Assembly: GCA_046706145.1 (NCBI GenBank)
Contig: JBJKPP010000142.1
Location: forward strand, 1-12,699
Reading direction: 5' to 3'
Origin: JBJKPP01 sp046706145
GTDB taxonomy: Bacteria > Bacteroidota > Ignavibacteria > Ignavibacteriales > Ignavibacteriaceae
Length of the DNA: 12,699 nt
Below are positions 7,159 to 12,699 of this stretch, one piece after another. The stretch's first letter is position 1; the number at the start of each line of letters is the position of its first letter. Position numbers and translations under genes: made by a program. The notes beneath the pieces are model-generated. The model searched no databases and was not told where the DNA came from. It worked only from the letters and a program-made list of their open reading frames with translations.

Positions 7159-8331
7159 TCATTTCTTATAAGGGGTCTTCAAATATTCGTTCGCTAACTC
7201 GTGCGACTTACCATAATTTTTCATATCAAGCAGTAACTTATAATCATTTATTGCATCCTGCCGTTTTCCCTGCAAATCATTAATCATCCCTAAATAAAGA
7301 TAAGAATTTATAAGAAATCCAGATTGTTTATCCTTATCTAATTGCTTGGAAAGCTCTGCGCAAGTATTAAAATAATATTTTGCCGAATCCAGCTTATCAA
7401 CATTTTTTAAATGCAATCCAACGTAATAAGAAGCTTCTCTTTTGACAGAAGGGAAATTATAGCCTGGCATACGACGATTTGCTTTCTGAAGAATATCACT
7501 GAAATAACTTGCAGCCATTAGATTATTGCCTTCCTTCGCCATTATCCTGCCCTTCCACCGTTCGAACACTGGGTTATCAGGAAAGTCCTTTATTAATTCA
7601 TCAGCGTACTCATCAGCCTTATAAGGATTATTCTCATAATCGTAATAAATCGACATTAAAAAATAACGCGCTTCATATTTAGTAAACTCCCCTTTTTCCG
7701 CTGCATAATTTAATTCCTTTATGCCTTTTTCCTTATCTCCCTTTGGCAGAAAAAACATTAATGGTTTTATGAAAGGATACTTGTCAGGTATAACAGCAGC
7801 ATAGTAGTCGTATATTCCAAAACCTAAGCGAAGATCGACATTATTAGGATCGACTTTATACGCTTCACCAACTAAAGGCATTGCATCTTTAGCATCATCC
7901 GCTGCCTTCAGCCAGCTCTCTCTGAAAGAGTGCAGCCGTCCTCTGAACCCTAATGCACCACCTTTAAAGAACAAAGCATCAAAATTATTAGGATCGTTAT
8001 CCGATATTTTGTCACACAGATCAATTACGCTATCCAGTTTATTAATAAAAATATCATCATATTGTTCTGAGTCAGAATTAAGTAGGATTTTCCACCAGTC
8101 GATCATGGCCAAAAAGAATTTGCCCGCAGGGTTATTTGGAAATTTTGCTGATAATAAATCAAAGGTAGCCTTAGCTTCCGGAAATTTTATATTATAGATT
8201 TGTTTGATACCAGAAGTTACAATAGAATCAAACCCGGCTGGTCTGTTACTCAGATTTTTATTCTGTGCATAAACAGTTGAGAGACTTGTTAACAGGAGAA
8301 TATATATATAAAGGGATAATTTCTCTTTCAT
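7159..8331 (-). CDS. Secreted tetratricopeptide-repeat protein of unknown role
   Basis: The 390-residue product has a signal peptide (1-22, ending STVYA) with cleavage expected before Q23. Helical repeats of TPR type fill the rest. Examples are FPEAKATFDLLSAKFPNNP near 50-68, a pair around DNDPNNFDALFFKGGALGFR (111-130), PYKADEYADELIKDFPDNP (236-254) and a last unit near 340-368. The central part (about 115-215) reads like a distinctive block: a GGALGFRGR segment, then LGFGIYDYYAAVIP, then LPKGDKEKGIKELNYAAEKG. I recall this arrangement from other secreted bacterial TPR proteins but cannot name a function. TPRs bind partner proteins, so a scaffold role in the periplasm is likely but inferred. 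It lies 94 nt downstream of the lipoprotein gene, with a possible weak terminator in between. GTGGA lies 9 nt before the ATG. Confidence 0.85.
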   Translation of the reverse strand: MKEKLSLYIYILLLTSLSTVYAQNKNLSNRPAGFDSIVTSGIKQIYNIKFPEAKATFDLLSAKFPNNPAGKFFLAMIDWWKILLNSDSEQYDDIFINKLDSVIDLCDKISDNDPNNFDALFFKGGALGFRGRLHSFRESWLKAADDAKDAMPLVGEAYKVDPNNVDLRLGFGIYDYYAAVIPDKYPFIKPLMFFLPKGDKEKGIKELNYAAEKGEFTKYEARYFLMSIYYDYENNPYKADEYADELIKDFPDNPVFERWKGRIMAKEGNNLMAASYFSDILQKANRRMPGYNFPSVKREASYYVGLHLKNVDKLDSAKYYFNTCAELSKQLDKDKQSGFLINSYLYLGMINDLQGKRQDAINDYKLLLDMKNYGKSHELANEYLKTPYKK

Positions 8332-8362
8332 TTAGATATCCACGTCTTCATAAGCCCATCAT

Positions 8363-8408
8363 AAAAAATATCTTCCCCAATCGGACTTCAGCAAGCAGAT
8401 TTTAGGGG
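8363..8408 (-). terminator. Possible weak terminator after the lipoprotein gene
   Basis: On the minus strand, CCCC (8408-8405) and AATC (8401-8398) can pair with GATT (8382-8379) and GGGG (8378-8375), with a 3-nt bulge. A run of six T (8368-8363) lies a few bases further on. A competing stem, GCAGAC with ATCTGC (8416-8411 and 8400-8395), overlaps it. The stem is short and broken, so this is a weak call. It would separate the lipoprotein transcript from the TPR gene. Confidence 0.3.
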
Positions 8409-8425
8409 TAGTCTGCGATGTTAAA

Positions 8426-9289
8426 CTATTTCTTTACCATTATCAAATTTGCAATCGGCTGCACTTTATACTCGAAGGAAACTACATCGATCGAAATATT
8501 AGCATTAGTTATTTGTTGAATGTTAGTCACCCAAATTTTAATATAATTACCCTGCTCCGTTTTGATTAAATAAACATCACCCTGTTGAACTTCTATACTA
8601 GAATATTGCGGCTCAGATAAATTAGTTTGATAAAAAGCATCTGATCCTGTTCCCACAAGTCCGAATAGTGTCGTTTTGCCGTCAGCCAAATATTGATCGG
8701 GTGAATAGAAATAAATTCCCGCCCTGTATCTGCAATAGAGGTCTATAGATGAAGCATTAGCCTCTGATAGTGAATATGCAGTTCCATTACCAGAACTAAC
8801 GTTCCAGCCATAAGCACTTAAAATTGAACCGTCTTGAGAATCCTGGTCCCCTATTTGACCGTCATTATTATAATACACACCACCATAAACTTTAGTAGCA
8901 GCAGAGTCACTAAGTGTACCGTCGGTCAATTCCGACTTGACGTAAGTAACATATCTAACACCTCTTTGTATATTATTAACAATCCATGCATGGGTACTTT
9001 TAGGTACCAGCTTATCTGCAAATAAAGATACAATTTTATCATTTGAATCTAATTGATACGTCGTTACTCCATACCCTGAAAAATTAGCATCATTTTCACT
9101 GGTAGAAGCAGTCCATGTCACTGTTGCCGTAGAAATTCCACCCTGCTGAATCGCATCAAGTGAAAGTTGTATATTGGTCGGCGGTGCTACTACAACCGGC
9201 GCGGGGCCTGTAGAAGAGCCACAACCAATCAAAAACAAAGCTGGAATCAAAATCACAATTAAAGTTCTAATGAATCTAAGATTCGTCAT
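8426..9289 (-). CDS. Lipoprotein with fibronectin type III-like domain
   Basis: The 287-residue product begins with a lipoprotein signal ending LFLIGC, so C23 should be acylated. A Gly/Pro/Val linker follows (GSSTGPAPVVVAPP). Residues about 37-135 look like a fibronectin type III domain: PPTNIQLSLD, then STATVTWTAS, FSGYGVTTYQLDSND, a central VNNIQRGVRYVTYVKSELTDG, and a closing SDSAATKVYGG. A second region (about 150-275) has beta-rich patterning, including IDLYCRYRAGIYFYSPD and GDVYLIKTEQGNYIKIWVTN, which I do not recognise. The protein is probably surface- or periplasm-facing. The gene follows glyS after 40 nt, so the two are probably co-transcribed. A good ribosome-binding site precedes the ATG. 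The substrate or partner is unknown. Confidence 0.82.
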   Translation of the reverse strand: MTNLRFIRTLIVILIPALFLIGCGSSTGPAPVVVAPPTNIQLSLDAIQQGGISTATVTWTASTSENDANFSGYGVTTYQLDSNDKIVSLFADKLVPKSTHAWIVNNIQRGVRYVTYVKSELTDGTLSDSAATKVYGGVYYNNDGQIGDQDSQDGSILSAYGWNVSSGNGTAYSLSEANASSIDLYCRYRAGIYFYSPDQYLADGKTTLFGLVGTGSDAFYQTNLSEPQYSSIEVQQGDVYLIKTEQGNYIKIWVTNIQQITNANISIDVVSFEYKVQPIANLIMVKK

Positions 9290-9296
9290 TCGGAAT

Positions 9297-9301
9297 CTCC
9301 C
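9297..9301 (-). promoter_or_regulatory. Ribosome-binding site of the lipoprotein gene
   Basis: GGGAG on the minus strand lies 7 nt before the ATG at 9289. It supports that start and is one of only two clear Shine-Dalgarno sequences in the window. Confidence 0.6.
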
Positions 9302-9329
9302 AAAAATTAAATTATCCGATCAAAATATA

Positions 9330-10838
9330 TTACACAGTTTCTATTTTGTCTATCAAATAATTTAGAACCATATCTGTCGAGACTCTAACTTGTGCCATAG
9401 AATCCCTCTCCCGGACAGTAACTGTGTTATCATCAAAGGTCTGGGTGTCAACAGTTATGCAAAAAGGTGTGCCTGCTTCATCCTGCCTTCTATACCTTCT
9501 TCCTATCGCACCTTTATCATCATAGAAAACCTTTAGTCTTTTTCTTAAATCCTGTTCAATTTTTTTTGCTGTTTCAGGCATTCCATCCCTGTTTACCAGC
9601 GGCAGTATAGCAGCTTTCATTGGAGCCAAACGAGGATCAAACTTCAGTATAGCTCTTGTTTCTCCATTAACTTCCTCTTCATCATAGGAGTCAATCAAAA
9701 AAGCCATAAAGGATCTGCTAGCTCCAGCAGAAGTTTCTATGATGAATGGTATGAATCTATCTTTAGATTCTTCGTCAAAATATTTCATGGACTTTCCTGA
9801 AAACTCTTCGTGCCTGGAGAGATCATAATTTGTTCTATTATGAATTCCTTCAATCTCACCCCAACCAAATGGAAATTGATATTCAATATCCGTTGCTTCC
9901 TTTGCATAGTGAGCTAATTTTTCGGGCGGATGGTCATGATATCTCAATTTATCTTTTTTCATTCCGAGAGATATAAACCATTCTAATCTGGCGGCTTTCC
10001 AGTACTCGTACCACTTTTTGTCATCTGAAGGTTTTATAAAAAACTGCATTTCCATCTGCTCAAATTCTCTCGTTCTGAAAAGAAAATTTTTCGTATTAAT
10101 CTCATTCCTGAAAGCTTTGCCAATTTGAGCAATTCCAAATGGAATTTTTTGTCTCGATGATTGAAGAACGTTAAAGAAATTAACATAAATTCCCTGAGCA
10201 GTTTCAGGTCTTAAATAAACAACTGCACTCGAGTCTTCAACCGGGCCAATAAATGTCTTGAACATCAAATTAAATTGACGTGCAGCAGTGAATGTGTTTT
10301 TATTTCCACATTGAGGACAATTTATCTCCTCTAATAAATACTTTGCTAGCTCAGCATCTTCAAGGGCTTTGTTAAATTTATCATCATCACTTTCGGAAGA
10401 ATTAAATATTTTGTCAAACTTATTTTGAAGTTCGTCATTGCCTGTAACTTTGTTTTTTAATTCTTCAACTGCTTTGTTTTTTTTCTTCGGGTTAAGGTTT
10501 TCGGCTAAAACATCTAAACGGAATCTCGCTTTACAACTTTTACAGTCAATCATCGGGTCTGTAAAATTTTCAACATGACCGGAAGCTTGCCAAACCCTCG
10601 GATGCATTAATATAGATGCGTCTATGCCTTCTATATCGTCGCGATAAGTCATGAATTTCCACCATTCTTCTTTCAGGTTTTTCAGAAGCTCAACTCCGAG
10701 CGGACCATAATCCCAGCAGCCGTTTAATCCACCATAAATTTCACTTGATTGGAAAACAAATCCTCTTCTTTTTGCCAAGGAAACGATTTTGTCAACAGTT
10801 AATCCGGTTTTTTCTTGCTTACTTATGACGACCTCCAT
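9330..10838 (-). CDS. glyS: Glycyl-tRNA synthetase, class II homodimeric type
   Basis: This 502-residue enzyme charges tRNA-Gly with glycine in the cytoplasm. It is the single-chain alpha-2 type also found in archaea, eukaryotes and some bacteria, not the bacterial alpha2-beta2 type. Visible landmarks are the N-terminal KRRGFVFQSSEIYGGLNG (23-40) and LMHPRVWQASGHVENFTDP (77-95). The motif 2 region is GKAFRNEINTKNFLFRTREFEQMEMQFF (240-267). Motif 3 is TSAGASRSFMAFL (369-381). The anticodon-binding domain begins near APMKAAILPL (406-415). Two Cys pairs, CKSC at 99-102 and CPQC at 174-177, flank a charged insertion of about 70 residues and could hold a zinc ion. The length fits the family. There is no Shine-Dalgarno sequence before the ATG at 10838; a GGAGG lies inside codons 1-3 instead. 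A TATATTTG promoter element lies about 38 nt upstream. Confidence 0.96.
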   Translation of the reverse strand: MEVVISKQEKTGLTVDKIVSLAKRRGFVFQSSEIYGGLNGCWDYGPLGVELLKNLKEEWWKFMTYRDDIEGIDASILMHPRVWQASGHVENFTDPMIDCKSCKARFRLDVLAENLNPKKKNKAVEELKNKVTGNDELQNKFDKIFNSSESDDDKFNKALEDAELAKYLLEEINCPQCGNKNTFTAARQFNLMFKTFIGPVEDSSAVVYLRPETAQGIYVNFFNVLQSSRQKIPFGIAQIGKAFRNEINTKNFLFRTREFEQMEMQFFIKPSDDKKWYEYWKAARLEWFISLGMKKDKLRYHDHPPEKLAHYAKEATDIEYQFPFGWGEIEGIHNRTNYDLSRHEEFSGKSMKYFDEESKDRFIPFIIETSAGASRSFMAFLIDSYDEEEVNGETRAILKFDPRLAPMKAAILPLVNRDGMPETAKKIEQDLRKRLKVFYDDKGAIGRRYRRQDEAGTPFCITVDTQTFDDNTVTVRERDSMAQVRVSTDMVLNYLIDKIETV

Positions 10839-10875
10839 TTACATTTTGTTGCGTAGCAATCACTGCGTAAAGGTA

Positions 10876-10883
10876 CAAATATA
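10876..10883 (-). promoter_or_regulatory. Candidate -7 element (TATATTTG) of the glyS promoter
   Basis: The minus strand reads TATATTTG, a full match to the Bacteroidetes TAnnTTTG -7 element. Transcription would begin near 10869 and leave a leader of about 30 nt before glyS. At the -33 region only an imperfect CTTTA is visible rather than TTG. The short leader leaves no room for a riboswitch or T-box. The small inverted repeat TTGC-GTA-GCAA lies in the leader. Confidence 0.5.
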
Positions 10884-11010
10884 GCAAAATAATGTATAAA
10901 GTTCGGAGAAATAGACCACTCGCTTAAGCTTGAATTTTCAATAGCAAAAGCAATGTTTGATTGTTTTTCATTGAAGGTAAAAAAATCTTCACTTAAGAAA
11001 ATCTTTTAGT

Positions 11011-11018
11011 TATATTTC
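11011..11018 (+). promoter_or_regulatory. Weak candidate -7 element (TATATTTC) for the S9 peptidase
   Basis: On the plus strand, TATATTTC matches TAnnTTTG in all but the last base. It lies about 50 nt before the peptidase start, giving a leader of about 44 nt. No clear -33 TTG is present at usual spacing. The rest of the 230-nt divergent gap (10839-11068) is AT-rich and holds no other feature I can name. Confidence 0.3.
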
Positions 11019-11057
11019 AGTTCACAATTCCCATCTAAATTGCAATGATCATTGATA

Positions 11058-11063
11058 AAGGAG
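11058..11063 (+). promoter_or_regulatory. Strong ribosome-binding site of the S9 peptidase
   Basis: AAGGAG lies 5 nt before the ATG at 11069. It fixes the start and is the strongest Shine-Dalgarno sequence in the window, suggesting good expression. Confidence 0.7.
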
Positions 11064-11068
11064 AGGCA

Positions 11069-12699
11069 ATGAAAACTTTAACTTTCTTAACTCTTTTCCT
11101 CATCACAGCGATAGGTAACTCATTGGCGCAAACGCCACCAATAATTGATAGAGAGTTATTTTTTGGAGATCCGCAAATTTCCGGTGCTCAAATTTCCCCG
11201 AACGGGAAATATATAACGTTTCTGAAACAGTATGACGGAATATTAAATATCTGGATAAAAGGAATAGACCAAAATTTTGAGCAAGCTCACCCTTTGACTG
11301 CTGATTCGCTAAGACCCGTACGTGCATATTTTTGGTCGTGGGACAGCAAGTATGTTCTTTATGCTCAAGATAAAGGGGGAAATGAAAATTACAGGATTTA
11401 TGCTGTTGACCCAACAGCGAAAGGCGACCCGGTTCCGCCCTCAAGAGATTTAACTCCTCTTGATAATGTGAGAGCAACAATAATAGACCTGCCTAGAGAT
11501 TATCCTAATGAAATTATCGTTGGATTAAACGATCGAAATCCACAGGTATTTGACGCTTATAAAATTAATATTTCTACGGGGGAACGGACTTTAATAAGAC
11601 AAAACAATGAAAATCTCGTGGGATGGCTGACGGATTTGAAAGGGAATTTGCGTCTTGGTTTAAGGATGACCCCAGACGGCGGCTCGGAAATCCTGAAACT
11701 TGGTAAAGATACAGTTGAATCAATTTATTCAGTAAACAGTGAAGAAACAGCATCACCAATTAGGTTTACTAAAGACGGAAACAGTTTTTACATGATAACT
11801 AACAAGGGAAAAAGTCTTGATAAAACCGAACTTGTCCTCTACAATTTGGAAACAGGAAAAACTAAGCTGATAGATAAAGATCCGGAAAATGAGGTCGATA
11901 TCGATGATGCAATTTTTTCCGATATAGCTAATAAATTAATAGCAACCGTCTATACCGGGGATAAACAGAGAATTTATATTAAGGATAAAGATTTCGAAAA
12001 AACTTTTGATAAATTGAAAAAAGCAATCCCTGCGGGAAACCTTGGACTCATGTCCAGGACTAAAGATGAGAAAACCTGGTTAGTCTCAGTTTCCAGCGAT
12101 GTTGATCCAGGTTCTGTTTACATATTCAACACAGAAACAGGAAAAGCAGAATTACTTTACAAATACAGACCTGATTTGAAAACAGAATATCTTGCGAAGA
12201 TGAAACCTGTAACTTACAAAGCAAGCGATGGAATGGTTCTGCATGCTTACTTAACACTTCCCAAAGGAGTTGAAGCAAAAAATCTTCCTGTTGTTGCCTT
12301 TATTCACGGCGGACCCTGGGCAAGAGACCAATGGGGCTACGACTCCTTCGCGCAATTTCTTGCAAACCGAGGTTATGCAGTTTTCCAGCCAAATTTTAGA
12401 GGATCAACAGGTTACGGTAAGGAATACCTCAATGCGGGAAACAAGCAGTGGGGTATTGGAAAAATGCAGCAGGATATAACAGACGGGGTAAAATATCTTA
12501 TTGATGAAGGAATTGCCGATCCAAACCGCATTGCGATTGCCGGTGGTTCTTACGGAGGTTATGCTACTCTTGCTGGGCTGGCTTTTACACCAAAACTTTA
12601 TGCAGCAGGTTTTGATATTGTCGGTCCGTCAAATCTGATAACATTGCTAAAATCAATTCCTCCTTACTGGGCTCCGCTAAAGAAAATTTTTGATGTTAG
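11069..12699 (+). CDS. Secreted S9 family prolyl oligopeptidase-type peptidase, 3' end cut by window edge
   Basis: From ATG 11069 the frame stays open for 543 codons and two bases to the right edge, so the C-terminus with the catalytic Asp and His is missing. Residues 1-20 form a signal peptide (ending NSLA, cleavage before Q21). The N-terminal part (about 30-385) is the beta-propeller typical of the family, starting ELFFGDPQISGAQISPNGKY. The alpha/beta-hydrolase part follows. HGGPW at 413-417 forms the oxyanion-hole region, RGSTGYG lies near 449-455, and the nucleophile S494 sits in GGSYGGYATLAGLAFTP. The stretch FDIVGPSNLITLL then PPYW is characteristic of S9 acylaminoacyl/dipeptidyl-peptidase-like enzymes in this phylum. 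It should cleave short peptides in the periplasm or outside the cell. It is transcribed away from glyS and has a strong ribosome-binding site. No fault is visible in the part present. Confidence 0.92.
   Translation, partial: MKTLTFLTLFLITAIGNSLAQTPPIIDRELFFGDPQISGAQISPNGKYITFLKQYDGILNIWIKGIDQNFEQAHPLTADSLRPVRAYFWSWDSKYVLYAQDKGGNENYRIYAVDPTAKGDPVPPSRDLTPLDNVRATIIDLPRDYPNEIIVGLNDRNPQVFDAYKINISTGERTLIRQNNENLVGWLTDLKGNLRLGLRMTPDGGSEILKLGKDTVESIYSVNSEETASPIRFTKDGNSFYMITNKGKSLDKTELVLYNLETGKTKLIDKDPENEVDIDDAIFSDIANKLIATVYTGDKQRIYIKDKDFEKTFDKLKKAIPAGNLGLMSRTKDEKTWLVSVSSDVDPGSVYIFNTETGKAELLYKYRPDLKTEYLAKMKPVTYKASDGMVLHAYLTLPKGVEAKNLPVVAFIHGGPWARDQWGYDSFAQFLANRGYAVFQPNFRGSTGYGKEYLNAGNKQWGIGKMQQDITDGVKYLIDEGIADPNRIAIAGGSYGGYATLAGLAFTPKLYAAGFDIVGPSNLITLLKSIPPYWAPLKKIFDV

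Noticed and set aside
8395..8416. Inverted repeat GCAGAT/GTCTGC after the lipoprotein gene
   Set aside because: Six pairs including a wobble, with no T-tract directly after it on either strand; it competes with the weak terminator listed.
10839..10875. Possible regulatory leader (T-box or glycine riboswitch) before glyS
   Set aside because: The likely leader is only about 30 nt and shows just a 4-bp inverted repeat, far too small for either element.
10982..11005. Two copies of AAAATCTT 16 nt apart upstream of the S9 peptidase
   Set aside because: Short and AT-rich in an AT-rich gap; expected by chance and not otherwise supported as an operator.
11103..11480. Open reading frame of 125 codons on the minus strand
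   Set aside because: It lies wholly antisense to the S9 peptidase, whose sequence is clearly conserved; the product has no recognisable pattern.
12690..12699. Apparent stop TAG at the right end of the window
   Set aside because: It is out of frame: the peptidase frame reads GAT GTT AG, so the gene continues past the edge.

Overview
The window is AT-rich, densely coding bacterial DNA. It most likely comes from the Bacteroidetes/Chlorobi group, with Ignavibacteria (Ignavibacterium/Melioribacter-like) the best guess. Four things point there: a PorQ-like type IX secretion outer-membrane protein; TAnnTTTG-type -7 promoter motifs; signal peptides cut just before a glutamine in all five predicted signal peptidase I substrates; and few strong Shine-Dalgarno sequences. 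Taxonomy is inferred from gene content, not from a marker search.

Layout, left to right. Minus-strand block 1 (1-6059), read right to left, is htpX (membrane protease), a hairpin terminator, gdhA (glutamate dehydrogenase), a secreted and C-terminally anchored protein of unknown function, bamD (outer-membrane assembly lipoprotein), an acyl-CoA thioesterase, and a large secreted FG-GAP/VCBS protein cut by the left edge. Within it gdhA and the unknown gene overlap by 8 nt, and bamD and the thioesterase share one base (TAGTG). The FG-GAP gene starts inside a GC-rich palindrome 13 nt after the thioesterase stop. A lone plus-strand gene, porQ-like (6218-7156), diverges from htpX and converges, with a 2-nt gap, on a minus-strand TPR protein. 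Minus-strand block 2 (7159-10838), read right to left, is glyS (glycyl-tRNA synthetase), a fibronectin-III-like lipoprotein and the TPR protein. From 11069 a divergent plus-strand S9 prolyl-oligopeptidase-type peptidase runs off the right edge.

How the genes fit together. Most products act in the envelope or outside the cell: BamD (barrel assembly), PorQ-like barrel (type IX secretion), HtpX (membrane quality control), an FG-GAP adhesin-like protein, a lipoprotein, a secreted TPR protein and a secreted peptidase. Housekeeping enzymes (GdhA, GlyRS, thioesterase) are interleaved with them. No tRNA, rRNA, CRISPR array, insertion sequence or phage gene is visible. I found no convincing new multi-gene system. 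The most unusual features are the palindrome that supplies a start codon, the consistent glutamine at +1 of mature secreted proteins, and the orphan anchored protein coupled to gdhA.
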